Of a DNA stretch of 64,000 nucleotides, positions 46,277 to 57,101 are shown one piece after another. Both the position numbers and the translations under genes were made by a program. Source of the stretch: Viridothelium virens (lineage: Eukaryota > Ascomycota > Dothideomycetes > Trypetheliales > Trypetheliaceae); NCBI GenBank assembly GCA_010094025.1, contig ML991818.1, positions 124,001 through 188,000 on the forward strand. The letters run 5' to 3'. The notes under the pieces are model-generated. The model was not told where the DNA came from and ran no database searches. It was given only the letters and a program-made list of their open reading frames with translations. Position 1 is the first letter of the stretch. The number at the start of each line of letters is the position of its first letter.

Positions 46277-47020
46277 CTATTTCATCCATTCATTTTGCAG
46301 TGCTTCTGGAATATCTCTTAGTAGAACATGGATATGATCCAATCCTCTCACGCTCTGCAATCTTGTCCAATTCTTGAACCATAGAACCTTGTTCAACGCT
46401 TTCTCTCTGGACGAGTTCCCTCCGTCCGTGTGTCCTGCCTGCATCAATCTCTGGACGAATGTAGTGTCTATCCATTTCTCTACAATCGCTCTTCCCGTAT
46501 CGGTGATCTCACCTGTGTCAGGCTTGACAGAGATGGGAGTCTTTAGCCAAATAACGAGGTGTAGGATGCCATTTTCGAGACCATACGGCCAGTCGTTCTT
46601 AAGTATACAATAGTCATCAGGATCAGCGAATGGATGTGGATTTCTGGACTTGAATGTAGGCACTTGGTCAGAAGCGGGTAGCTCTGCTATTGGAGGCAAC
46701 GGTATCCAATGTAAGCGCTCTTGGAGAACATAATTGGTGATGTTTCCGTACGTTGCTTTAATGCGGGTCAACCAAGCGAGGTATTTGCGAAGGTCGGAAG
46801 GTTTGCGCTTGAGAGTCTCGAGACGGTTTTCTGCTGCGAATAGCAAACATTAGCAATTGCCGCTATGAGAGACTAGGGTAGACGTACAAATGATTTGTTT
46901 AAGCTCTTCCCATGTGTGATAGTGGTATTCTTCGTCGGTTTGAGCAAGGACTTGCTTGTCGACTTCGGTAAGGAACAATGGCGGGGCATTTGGATCGAAG
47001 TCTGCGTCATCTTCCGACAT
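46277..47020 (-). CDS. DUF3605 protein (N-acetylglucosamine-induced protein 1-like)
   Basis: Two exons: 47020-46888 and 46833-46277, total 229 residues from ATG at 47020. The family blocks are clear: YHYHTWEELKQII, LETLKRKPSDLRKYLAWLTR, IKATYGNITNYVLQERL, FADPDDYCILKNDWPYGLEN, HLVIWLKTPI, then VLWFKNWTRLQSVRGLDHIH. These match fungal DUF3605 proteins; some are induced by N-acetylglucosamine, but the biochemical role is unknown. The frame is open upstream of the ATG to about 47122 without a further ATG. A separate short ATG frame at 47276-47091 could be an upstream exon, but its donor phase does not fit. Confidence 0.88.
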
Positions 47021-47481
47021 CACAGGCAGACTCGGGCGATTAAGGAGGAGTCTAGAGAGACGCGCTAAATCCGGACCAGTTCTCAATGAATTATTGCCAT
47101 TTTGGCAATTCTCGCAACTCAAACGAGTCGCAAAAAGGGACGAAAATGCGAGATGGGATATCTAGGTAAGACCTTATCAACCACGGATCAAGTTGCCCTT
47201 TCGGGTACTCCTTCCCCGAAGCTCTCCGCCCACCGATTTTTCGGCCTTCGGAGGATACTGCAGTCTTGCTGACCATTGAAATAATACATGAGATATAAAA
47301 TCTAGTTTTTCTTTTGCTGATTGTTCATAAGCACTGGCCAGACTCCTGGCACTTCAAGACTGGACGAATACTGAAACTCATTTGCTACCTTTCCACTTCC
47401 TATTCATCCCCGAAAACCTTTCAACGATAAAAAATCCCCCAAGCTAGAGACGTGCGACAATTGTTCTCTAGTTGTGAGAAG
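47021..47481. promoter_or_regulatory. Divergent intergenic region DUF3605 / CBR1
   Basis: 461 bases between start codons on opposite strands. A short minus-strand ATG frame (47276-47091) may be an uORF or upstream exon of the DUF3605 gene. Confidence 0.4.
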
Positions 47482-48594
47482 ATGACGTCTTTACTCGCTC
47501 CTCAGTATGTCAATGGAGTCTACCTACCTACAGGGTTACTACTTGTGGGGACCGCTATCTTCAGGAGAGAATGGCTCCCATTTGCTGCCGTAGTGGGGGT
47601 ACTGCTGGGAGCTTGGAGGATGTACAATAATCGTGCGACATATCTACTCTATAGGTCAAGCTCGAAGCTAATCTTTGTTTTGTACAGAAGCACGTAAAGT
47701 TCTCAAACCAAACGAGTTTCAAAATTTTGAGCTTCGAGAAAGGACGGACGTCTCCAACAACACCGCAATGTTCGTCCCATCGGGCTCGATCCTAAATATC
47801 AAAGCCAATCGCTGACCTGAAAATCTAGCTATCGCTTCTCTCTACCTCGCGCGACGGACATACTTGGCCTGCCCATTGGCCAACATATCTCCGTCGCTGC
47901 CAATCTCCCCGTTACGACGTCGAGTGGCGCTACCGAAACTAAAGAAATCGTACGCTCCTACACTCCCATTTCATCAGATGAAACCCCTGGGTACTTTGAT
48001 CTAATGATCAAATCTTACCCCACGGGCAATATCTCCAAGCATATGGCATCCCTCTCCATCGGGCAAACATTGAAAGTCAAAGGACCCAAGGGTGCAATGG
48101 TGTATACTCCGAACATGGTGCGGCATTTTGGAATGATTGCCGGTGGCACAGGAATCACACCAATGCTGCAGATTGTGAAGGCGATCGTGCGGGGCAGAAA
48201 GATAGGCGACAAGACGGAGGTGGATTTATTATTCGCAAATGTCAATCAGGACGATATTCTGCTACGAGAGGACCTAGATCAACTAGCAAAGGAGGACAAC
48301 AAGTTCAGGGTGCACTATGTGCTTAACAATCCGCCAGAAGGCTGGCCGGGAGATGTAGGATTTGTGACCGCAGACATGATTAAGGTGAGGAAGTTCAAAA
48401 TTCTTGTTAAAAGGGTGCAGAGGAGCTAATTTCATGGTGACTAGGCGAAACTCCCGGCTCCTGCTCAGGATATTAAAATCCTTATCTGTGGACCGCCGCC
48501 GATGGTCAGTGCCATGAAGAAGGCAACCGACTCGCTCGGTTATGCCAAACCAAGACCTGTCAGCAAGTTAGAAGACCAGGTCTTCTGCTTCTGA
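47482..48594 (+). CDS. CBR1: NADH-cytochrome b5 reductase 1
   Basis: Four exons: 47482-47632, 47688-47769, 47829-48384, 48445-48594, total 312 residues. An N-terminal membrane anchor (two hydrophobic stretches, residues 12-45) is followed by [13 protein letters not shown] and [20 protein letters not shown]. The FAD motif is RSYTPIS, the NADH-binding GGTGITPML and [11 protein letters not shown], and the end is EDQVFCF. It moves electrons from NADH to cytochrome b5 for lipid desaturation and sterol synthesis, and in fungi is also linked to diphthamide formation. The anchor lacks a mitochondrial presequence, which favours Cbr1 over Mcr1. Confidence 0.95.
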
Positions 48595-49402
48595 GTAAAA
48601 AGCGTGCGAAAGGATATATTCTTTTGTTCAACCTAGAGATGATACAATGCTTCTTGTTATAGATAAGTCTTTGATATCGTTTCTATGTAGCATGAGGCGC
48701 TGGAGGAGCAAATTTCCGGTCCAAGCATTCCTCAAGAAAAGCTGTCGGGTTTCTATAACCTTTTGCTTAGATGTATGATGATCTTGAGGCGTGCCGTAAT
48801 GATTGGCCAGGTTTTCGCACAATCAAGACTAAAGAGACCAGCGGAGTCGAAGGCGAAGGCGAAAAGGCCTCAATTGCAAATAGTCAAGTTCTTCTATTGC
48901 TAAATTCGGTTGCAAAAATTGTACTCACGTTCCTATCCTCAATGCAGTATTGTAAGTCGGACAAAAGTGACTCAGTCAGCCATGAGAAAGGGTCCTGTAC
49001 TCTAAGGCTGGTCCCAAACGAGAAGGAGGTACCGACCTACGTAACCTTACCTTCGCGAGCTCGTACGATCTTAAACCGATCTTTGCTAGTGGTTATATCA
49101 GTACCTCTGCTCCGCAATGAAAACTTAAAAAAATTTGAAAGAGACCAAGGGAAAGCCCTCCGGGCGTACATGTGATTTTCTGAATGACTCACAATGAACT
49201 CCATATCTTGGTAGAGTATATGCCAAAGTTTATGTCATCTGTCAATGACTCAAATTTTTAATGCTCAGACCGACGAAAGCCAAAAATAGGTATCGTGGAA
49301 AAACAAACACTACGGATAGCATTTTCATATTTCTACTTCTTCTATCTTTCTCTTTAGCTTGCAATTTCCATTGATAGAACCCCACGCACAACGGCCACCA
49401 CA
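48595..49402. other. Intergenic region, nothing supported
   Basis: An open frame on the plus strand at 48771-49175 shows no family resemblance and atypical composition. No other feature is seen. The last part should be the promoter of the acetyltransferase gene. Confidence 0.45.
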
Positions 49403-50149
49403 ATGGACGAACCCTCGGGAGCCCCAGTGACACACAAATCCCCCCAAAAGCCACCACCGGGAACCCGCCTCATCCCCATGGACCTCGAGCGCGAAGACGA
49501 ACGCACCATCCTCCACGACCAACGCCTCATCTGCGGCTGGGCCATCAACAAGATCCCGAAATGGCGTCAATCCATCGCCAAAGGCGACCGCACCCTCTTC
49601 TGGATCGCCCTCCCACTCTCGCACAAGACCGACCAAACGCCGACTCTCCACCACTCCCCAGTCGAAGGCGACGCCGAGGAGATCCTCCCCGTCGGCCACA
49701 TCGCGCTAGACCGCATAGACGACCCCGAAGACGGGGTGGCGCCAGACCCGACGCTGGTGTCGGGCGACGGCAGCGTGCTGACCATCTCAGCGCTGTTCGT
49801 GCTGCCGGCATTCCAGTCGTTCGGGCTTGGCGCGTTTGCCATGGACGGGCTGGAGGCGATGGCGAGGACGGAGCGGTACGGGAGCGTGAAGTGTCGGGCG
49901 GTAACGGTGAATACGCTGTCGAAGCGGTATTTGGAGGGGCCGGAGGACGATCCGGATGGGAGGGGGAGGTGGAAGAGGCTTGGGGAGACGCCGCCGAAGA
50001 GGGATAATGCGTTGTGGTATGCCAGGAGGGGCTATGTGCCGTATAAGGAGGAGGTGAGGTATTGGAGCGATTTGCCGAATGGAGAGAGGTTGGGCTGGGT
50101 TGGGGTTTTTATGAGGAAGGAACTTGATGGGGCGGACGCGATATGTTGA
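49403..50149 (+). CDS. GNAT-family N-acetyltransferase
   Basis: Single exon, 248 residues from ATG. The fold is visible as WAINKIPKWRQSIAKGDRTL, a central strand VGHIALDRIDD, then VLTISALFVLPAFQSFGLGA (strand 4 with the acetyl-CoA pyrophosphate loop, here QSFGLGA) and NALWYARRGYVPYKEEVRYW near the end, typical of fungal GNAT proteins. Substrate unknown: small-molecule amines or peptides are possible. Strong C/G-ending codons at the start produce long shadow frames on both strands. Confidence 0.88.
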   Translation: MDEPSGAPVTHKSPQKPPPGTRLIPMDLEREDERTILHDQRLICGWAINKIPKWRQSIAKGDRTLFWIALPLSHKTDQTPTLHHSPVEGDAEEILPVGHIALDRIDDPEDGVAPDPTLVSGDGSVLTISALFVLPAFQSFGLGAFAMDGLEAMARTERYGSVKCRAVTVNTLSKRYLEGPEDDPDGRGRWKRLGETPPKRDNALWYARRGYVPYKEEVRYWSDLPNGERLGWVGVFMRKELDGADAIC

Positions 50150-50455
50150 GATGTCGATCTTTGGGTTACTGTGGATTATGCAATAGATGTCTAGATACTG
50201 GTCGGTGCTGAGAGGGAGGTGCGCGACCGCGCAGTACCTTGAGTCTTTCGAGCATTTGCTTCTCCTGGAAGCGCGATGTTGTGATCGGCGGGCCCTGTCT
50301 TGCTAGATCTATATGCTATCATCTTTCCTGCGACTTAATTGATAGTTGCACATAACTGTACCCTTCAATAGAAACGGATAGCAAATATCTGTCATGATGT
50401 TAGTCTTCCTGCGTCAATGAAGTCGTAGCTGTGTCACAGAGTATGCCATCATAAG
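50150..50455. other. Intergenic, convergent 3' ends
   Basis: 306 bases; nothing beyond presumed 3' untranslated regions. Confidence 0.4.
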
Positions 50456-52447
50456 CTACATTTGACTTACCGAAGTGTATTTTGAGCTTTCGGCCTCATT
50501 GAAGTCTTCCTCCGTCACTGGGGAACTGAATCCCTCCAGAGGATGATCTCTCAAAATTGTCTTCCACACGAAAAAGGACATGAAGGGCGCACGTCTAGCT
50601 GTCGCCACGAGATGTTCCCATGCTTCGGATATCGGAGGATTAGTGACTACTGAACGGTCGATATCTTGGCGGCAGCGGGTGTGAATGCATGAGGCTGATG
50701 TGACAAAGACGCTTTTGTATGGCTGAGGCCTTTGTGCGTCCAGATGGGTCGGGATCTGCAATTGCATTGAGAAAATAGATGACTGGAGAGTCTCGTCACT
50801 ATCTCCTTTCATCTTCACTGGCTTGGCGGAGACTGCGGAGGTTTGAGCAGCATCTTTTATACCAAAGGTCCCGTAATGCCATCCCAGCTCTCGTAGTCCA
50901 TTCCTTGGAGGCTTGCACCAAGCACCAAACACCGTACCTCTGAATCCGGGAGGGAGAATAGCGTCGGGGCCAATAGTAGTGATAAGGCCGCACATATCGC
51001 TAGGGAGGTCTTAGTGAGGTGGGTCGAATGCTTAGATTGACGTACCAGTATCGCGGCTGAAAGCTACCAAGTTTTAGATTCGCTACTTGGTATTTCGCAG
51101 CACAGCGTGAACAAGCGAGGCTTCCTTGATCTATAGGGGATTTCGAGAGAAGAACAGAAATCTTGCATCTAGTGCCGGGCCTGATATAACCCCACCATTG
51201 ATCTGGTGCACTCAGGTCTATCGCATTGTTATCAATGACGAAGTGCCCATTCTTAACAGATTCACAACCTGGCAGGCCTTGGAAACGGCTTCCAAGGAAC
51301 GCTTGTAGAGTCTGTAACAAGTTCAGTGCCGCTTTAAATTCTCATGTGCCAGGTCTTTCGAGCTCAGACTAAAGGTGACTGGTCCACACGGATTTGACGG
51401 ATAACATGGTATGGTGCCGGGCAAAACAGAACCTACCTGATAATATTGGAAGTAGGTGAAGGGAAGACTTGTATTTCTACCCAGGGCGTCCTCAAAATAA
51501 ATATTGCCATCAAGCAAGAGCGTCATTGCCTTGGGTGCGTACTGGAGCTGGTGGCTGTATTCCCATCTGATGCCAATGCACATGCTGAAGGTAATATTAG
51601 TACGTTCGACGGGCTTGCGGCTGCGAACACTTGCAGATAATCGTGGAAAGTCTTCGACCGAGGTCTTTCGTACATGTAGCCGAACAACCCTCCACAAAAT
51701 CAGACTGAAAATCCAAGATACCTTGACAACTCCTACTTACAGAAGCATAGCTCCAAAAAGCGTCCTGAAAACACTGTCAGGAGCTGTGGAACTTTCCGGC
51801 GCCACGCCAAAGCATTGCATAAGTTCGGAATAGAATTAGGGATGGGATGTTACGTTTGACCTTTGAGGTTGGCTTATACTAGACGGTTTGGTTGTGTGCG
51901 ACACCGCTTGAAGATCGTCCAGGGCGGCACTTTTGGGCTCCAAAGCAGGTGGATTAAGCATTCCAGTGCGGATAGCAAGGCTGTCTTGCACTGTTGGCAA
52001 ATCAGTCTTGGTACGGTGGAGCATTTTGCTGTACCGCTTATTAGAGAGTTGATGTAGACACTAACTTAACTCACGTGTTTTCTACAGCCAGCAATAACTG
52101 TATTGGCTGCATCGAAGCAGTAGCTTTTTGCGTGAGTTTCGAAACTCGATCAGCGATCCGCACTGCCCAATCGATCTTTCGCAATTCCTTGACAGCTGAC
52201 TTCTCTTGGCCAGAGCCTGCGAAACAGACTTCGTGGTCATGAATAACCGCGATGAGCTCTTCAATAGGTTGTTTGACTGATCCGATGAGTACTTGCAGAC
52301 CATTAAGGAAGGCTCCGTTCTTGTCAAATTGACGAGATCGTCATATTCAGCTTTCGCTTTACTGCTGTCTTTCAACATCTTGGTGATCTTGACAACAATC
52401 TCGATGGTAGTCACAATAGTGCCACTGTCGATGCTTACCGATGCCAT
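50456..52447 (-). CDS. Fungal STAND-type N-terminal helical domain plus ubiquitin-like domain protein, frame break near 5' end
   Basis: A multi-exon gene: first exon 52447-52075, then 52028-51880, 51783-51741, 51704-51437, 51311-51046, 50999-50456. The N terminus SIDSGTIVTTIEIVVKITKM followed by AKAEYDDLVNL and GLQVLIGSVKQPIEELIAVI is the helical domain seen at the front of many fungal STAND/NLR-like proteins. Later ILFEDALG-like NIYFEDALGRNTSLPFTYFQ is a ubiquitin-like domain (ULD_2), ending in cysteine pairs (CSRCAAKY, RYWCDMCG). Inside the first exon the frame must shift once near 52300-52325, between DDLVNL and GLQVLIG, with no usable intron, so the gene is either broken there or the base call is wrong. 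All later junctions are in phase. The last 180 residues are unrecognised. The exon at 51880 is the least certain. Confidence 0.65.
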
Positions 52448-52842
52448 GGTGAAAAGTACAATTGAACGTGCAAAGGGCAGAAAGCTTCTGTTTCAAACCG
52501 AGGGGGCAATCACCTGTTCGAATCCCGAATAGCAGCTGGGTTGGAAGTAGTATTGGGGCACGGCCATGATACACAGCACGAAGCTTGCAAGGTTTGCTTA
52601 CCAGAAAAGCTGCACGTAGGCGGCCCTGTACAGCTCTGATCTTTTAGCGCATCCAATCACTAAACATTTGATGAAATTGAAGAACACATGGCTTAGCATT
52701 TTTGTTGCTGGTATGGGCGGGAAATCTTTCACGAGCAAAGTACCATCCTAGCACAAGTCTTTCTCGCGTTCCACTCGAGGCAGTATTATGACCTCGGCAC
52801 GCAACACTTGCAACAAGCTCGAAAGCGTGTCACTTAGCAGGA
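52448..52842. other. Intergenic region
   Basis: 395 bases between the ULD gene start and the glutathione transferase stop. The sequence near 52512 resembles a tRNA T-arm, but no cloverleaf can be built around it. Confidence 0.4.
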
Positions 52843-54213
52843 CTACGACAGCTGCGATTCCCAGGCCAGAACTTCAGGTAACTGCACACCTCCTGGGTTA
52901 AGTTTTTTGAAGTCGGACTCAATACCTTGTTCAATGTCCGGGTATGGCCCTCTTGGCGTGATGGCTTTGGGATTGACCTGTGGATGACTCTTTGTGTACT
53001 AAATGCAGGAATTATTAGCTGCATGGGCGAAATTGGGATCTGGTGAGTGACTTACGTTCTCCTTGATATGCTTGAAATTGGTTGTCTCCCGAAAACTCTC
53101 ATGATTCCAGTACAAATTCTTCAACCAGTTATGGATCACTGGATAGTCATGACTGCTCCGGGGTATGGATGTTAGCGCATACAGATTTCCTTGCGTTCAA
53201 AGCTGTCTTTCAACGCCAAATGCATTTACAAACCACGCAACGTACCGGATCATCCCTAGGTTACACTTGAAATGTTGTACGTAGACAACATCGAACCTTG
53301 TTGAAAAAGTATTAGAGCGCATCAGGGCATCCTGAATTTACCTTGGGAGTTAGCTGACCTGATAGCAGTGGCATAGAGTCTGATATCCAGCTCAGTCATC
53401 TCTCTTCCCAGCACGTAAGGACCGCCATGCTCAGAAATTATCTTCTCGATTTTGTTGAGAGCACCAAAAACGGGTATGACGTTTTTATCGTAAACTTCCT
53501 GAGACTCTGCAAACCCTGCCTTGTAAACTCCGGCATTCAGGTCTCGTTGCATCCATTCAGCAATCTCATCAATCTTTGACTGCAAATGCTTCGGATAAAG
53601 GGTGAGCGAGGCGTGTGAAGAATCCAGAATGTCATTGAATCCTGTCTGAAGATTCCGCAAGAGCTCGGCACTTTCCTTTTATCATCGCCCAGTCAGTCTC
53701 ACCTTCATTCTAGACGCAACCTGGGTCATTGGGAATGTTTCCGAGTCTCCACAGGAAATCCTTACCGTGTTCACCATACTCTTTGAGTTCTTATCCCAGA
53801 GAGCTGGAACGGTGTACCGTCCCTGATAGTGCGGATCATCTTTAAAGTATACCTCGTGGAGGTAGTCGCTATCAAATACTTTATCGACTGTGCTTTGGGG
53901 ATACTCATCATCAGTCTGGGGAAATTCCCAGCCTGGCCAGCCCCTGTTTTGGCCTTTTGTATAAGGCTTCAGAACAGAGATATCAATGGCATCTGCTAGA
54001 CCTTTGAGATGCCTCACAAGATTGGCGCGATGAGCCAAAGGACAGAAAAGACCTGATCAGAGTTGACTAGCCAGCTTTGTGAGAACACCACGATGAAAAG
54101 TTACCTATGTACATGTGATATCGTCCAGATTCCGGGGGAAACGGGCTGTCTAAGCCAATCTGGCCATGCCATCCGTCAGCTGTTCCACGGTTGTGAATCG
54201 CTAATTTGCTCAT
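52843..54213 (-). CDS. ECM4: Omega-class glutathione S-transferase (Ecm4/Gto type)
   Basis: Six exons: 54213-54105, 54052-53766, 53675-53359, 53296-53246, 53152-53056, 52998-52843, total 338 residues. N-terminal thioredoxin-like half: HNRGTADGWHGQIGLDSPFP, active-site cysteine in GLFCPLAHRANLVRHLKGL, and QGRYTVPALWDKN. C-terminal helical half: VYKAGFAESQEVYDKNVIPV, VLGREMTELDIRLYATAIRF, FDVVYVQHFKCNLGMI, HDYPVIHNWLKNLYW and the tail ITPRGPYPDI, all matching S-glutathionyl-(chloro)hydroquinone reductase/Gto2. These enzymes reduce glutathionyl-quinones and protein mixed disulfides. Intron 2 (53765-53676) is the least sure junction: a short AATGAAG piece inside it could be a tiny exon. The usual CPWAHR has Leu for Trp here. 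Confidence 0.92.
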
Positions 54214-54977
54214 TCTCAGATTAGTGCAGCAAAGTAAGAGCTAAAGATGAAGCTAAAGATGAAGAAACTAGCGGAAGTCACAGAGGTTCCACCTCTAACT
54301 TAATAGTGGAGAAGCTTGTCAGAAGTTCCGCAGGTTCCGCAAAAGCAACAGAGGTTCATCAGTGGGGTGCAGAAACAGATACTCTGTACGGGCTCATCAG
54401 GCAGGGGCCGATAAATGAAATGTGGGCTTACTCCAAACCCCACCTCCTCGATCTAGTGTTATTGGCCACTTCCAGATCCTTCAATAGATTCTGAAATATA
54501 CTCTGCAGTGTCTAGGTATGTGTTGCTGGTAGATGGCTGTAGGATTCAGACAGATACCAATGAATTGTGGTGAGAGTAGTGAGGAGGTGTCTTAGGGTAA
54601 CCAATATTTCATCTACTGCCCCTGGTGGCACAGCAGGAAGCGCTGCGCCGCTACCGCTATCCTCAAACCCCTACAATTCAGCAAGCTCTTTCCGCTCATG
54701 AAGCTCTTGAGTATTAGAAAATAGATGAGATACCAAACGGTTCTGAGTCTCAAGCTATCGAAGGGTTCGTATAAGTTGATTAGAACAAAGGAGAGGTGGC
54801 AGTGGTGACGCGGGTTTCAGGGTACATTAGTTAAGTACCTTAACTTTTATTTCTGCAGCCCTCAGTGGATTCCAGTTTGTGCATCTTGCATAAATTGCGT
54901 ATAAAATGTCGCCGCGACGGGAACCGAACCACGAATTGTGAGACTTTCCCGTCTTCACAATTCGTGCTTCCTTCACA
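54214..54977. promoter_or_regulatory. Divergent intergenic region GST / complex I subunit
   Basis: 764 bases. It contains a 12-base unit GCTAAAGATGAA twice in tandem (54240-54251, 54252-54263) and, close to the plus-strand start codon, a 12-bp inverted repeat listed separately. No gene is supported. Confidence 0.4.
54930..54966 (+). promoter_or_regulatory. Perfect 12-bp inverted repeat upstream of the B8 start codon
   Basis: CACGAATTGTGA (54930-54941) and its exact complement TCACAATTCGTG (54955-54966), with a 13-base loop, end 11 bases before the ATG at 54978. If transcribed it would form a stable 5' UTR hairpin near the start codon. As DNA it could bind a dimeric regulator. Confidence 0.7.
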
Positions 54978-55433
54978 ATGTCCGGCAAGTACGCCTTCAC
55001 GAAAGGCTTGAAGGAGCTCCGCTTTCACCTATGCCAGACATCTGAGCAGAGTGCAGCGGCGAGGTACGCCCCAATTCCTGCTTATGATCAGCCCCAGCTA
55101 ATAGGACTCTCGTCTTCTAGGTCTTTCCTAGTCCGCGCCTACCCTACGATGAAGAATCACAATCCACATACACCAATAATGATTAGAGAAGCAATGGGTG
55201 TCGAACCAAAAGTCTATGCAAGATATGGTAGGCGACCATGTCTTGATCATCTATTTGCCGTACAGATGTGACTGACGTACTGCAGAATATGGCAGAGAGA
55301 AGATGGAGCCACTGAAGGGTGCGAGAATACATAAAACGCAGATACAATACCTCCTGTGCTGACAGCTAGCTTAGGTCTCGACGATAAGGCGATTGAAAAC
55401 AAGGTCACGGAATTAGTCAAGGCAGCGCAATAG
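54978..55433 (+). CDS. NADH:ubiquinone oxidoreductase B8 subunit (NDUFA2, 10.5 kDa)
   Basis: Four exons: 54978-55063, 55121-55227, 55286-55318, 55375-55433, total 94 residues. The sequence KYAFTKGLKELRFHLCQTSE, SFLVRAYPTMKNHNPHTPIM and IREAMGVEPKVYARYEYGRE is the complete NDUFA2/NI8M signature, a thioredoxin-fold accessory subunit of mitochondrial complex I in the matrix arm. One of the two conserved fold cysteines is visible (HLCQTSE). The third exon is 33 bases. This supports an ascomycete that retains respiratory complex I. Confidence 0.95.
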
Positions 55434-55559
55434 AAAGCTGCTTCTACAAGTGCCTTATACGAACTTTGTACATATAACAACAAGACTTCAATGTGACAAT
55501 ATCAATGCTGGACCTTTCGGCTGTCATGTTTTAAAGCGCAAATCGATCAGGACGTCGGT

Positions 55560-56574
55560 TCACGAAGCCACAGGAACCTTGCCAAAGCGGAAGAGACCCC
55601 ATCCCAGTCCGGCCTCATGCATGGTCCACAACCGTTCCCCTACATCTTCTCCTGCCGCACCCGCGCTGACATAAATGGGTAAGAGGTGTTCCAATGTGGG
55701 ATGGGCTTGTTCAAAATCTTCACGGTCTAGCAATGCAGCCATTTTTTGCTGGCGGACTTTGGGTTCCTGCTCAACAGCACATTTTAGGGCTTCATCGAAA
55801 TTCAGAGCATATCTAGACGATTCGAGTGTGTAAGGTTATTGGAGATTCGATTGGGGAGTGCAAGTGGCTTACGGCTTAGCTTCTAGGTTGTCCATATTGG
55901 AGAGGTAATCCTCCAGATTATGTACGGACATGCCTGATGTAATGATCTGAACGCGCTCGTCACGGAGACTGGCGATTGCTTGTCCGAGTCGATAATGCTG
56001 GTTCGGATCTTCTGTCCCGAAGAGAGACACTTGTACAATCGGAATTCTTAAGGGATTCTCCACCGGATCGAACACTACATGCTGATCAGCGCTTGTATTT
56101 TGTAATTCGACTTCCATTGGCTTCAATTACAGCATATGAAGGCAGGCCAAATACCATGGTCAAGCCCTCGGCATGCGGCCTTGGCTTGTATGCCAGCATT
56201 TTGTAGCTTCGTCATCACAGATTCCGCAACTACTTTGCTTCCAGTATGGGGATACTTTATCTGCCTGAATTCTTGGGGCCAATCATCAGGGAAACTGAAA
56301 GCACTGTCAGAAGGTCAAGCAGGCCCGCGGAAACCGCTCACTCGTAGATTATGTCAGTGCTCTCATCAATGTTGACTTCGACATTGTCTCTACTTGCTTG
56401 CCAGTGCGCGGAGAAGACAACCACAGCTTCTGGCCTATTCACAGTCATTATCTCTTTCCCTATCTCGGACAGTTCGCTACGAGCTGGATGCGCAGATCCT
56501 ACGAGAGTTGGCGCTCCATGGCTGATGAAATACACTGGCAATCTTGCGGGAGATGAGTCGACAACCGGGGCCAT
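55560..56574 (-). CDS. Extradiol ring-cleavage dioxygenase, DOPA 4,5-dioxygenase/LigB type
   Basis: Four exons: 56574-56342, 56294-56131, 56074-55873, 55812-55560, total 283 residues from ATG at 56574. Motifs for the non-heme metal site and catalytic base: FISHGAPTLV, VVFSAHWQ, RGLDHGIW, and MSVHNLEDY. RIPIVQVSLFG is also typical. The family cleaves catechols (DOPA to betalain-like products in plants and fungi) or acts on other substrates. The E2-E3 splice (donor 56130, acceptor 56075) was chosen because it restores GIWPAFICLFDPVENPLRIP with no gap against the family. The frame stays open upstream to an ATG at 56715, adding 47 residues of polar then hydrophobic sequence, so a longer form is possible. 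Confidence 0.92.
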
Positions 56575-57101
56575 CGTTGAATTGATGAAGCTGACTTGGA
56601 GAACTGGTATCAGTGTAGAGTAATTGCAAGAACTGGAAAAACGCCATGGAGTGTTGACAATGTAATCTAATGGCGCGGGGACTGATGTCGGAGACAAGGA
56701 GCATAAAGCTTTCATCGCAGCAGTGGCGATGTCTGAATTGACGCATGCTAAAGATGGCGACGGAAACAAGGAAGGACAGAAACATCATGCACCAATAGCC
56801 AATTCTAGGCGCATGCTAGTTGCCTTATGTGTAGGCTAGATCGATGTTTACTCCACCACCTCATAGATAAATTTTGACTTGATCTGAGTCAGGAGGTAGG
56901 TAGATAGGTGGAATGTTCCGGTGAAATAAGCAAGTACAAGTAGAGCAGCACTAGTACAAAGTAGGTAGAGTAGTCACCGCAGCAGCCCGCTCAAGCTCGC
57001 TTCAACTTCACCTCAGCCAGACCAGCCTGTCCTAGGAGGAAGTCTGAGTGCGCCATCTTCTACTCCAACTCCGGCACTCGTAAACTTGAATTGCATCTAT
57101 C
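56575..57101. promoter_or_regulatory. Divergent region DODA-like / thioesterase
   Basis: 527 bases between start codons on opposite strands, including the possible 47-codon N-terminal extension of the dioxygenase (56715-56575). The part near 56880-56970 repeats GTAGGTAGATAGGTGGA-like short motifs. Confidence 0.4.

Noticed and set aside
48771-49175. Plus-strand frame of 134 codons between CBR1 and the GNAT gene
   Set aside because: Composition and lack of any recognisable block suggest chance.
49545-50007. Shadow frames over the GNAT gene
   Set aside because: Arg/Gly-rich text without family resemblance; the frame with the acetyl-CoA loop is the real one.
52500-52545. T-arm-like TGTTCGAATCCCGAA
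   Set aside because: No cloverleaf in either direction.
54840-54960. tRNA-like T-arm GGTTCGGTTCCCG on the minus strand near 54920
   Set aside because: No matching acceptor, D-arm or anticodon stem can be formed; the nearby inverted repeat explains the stem.
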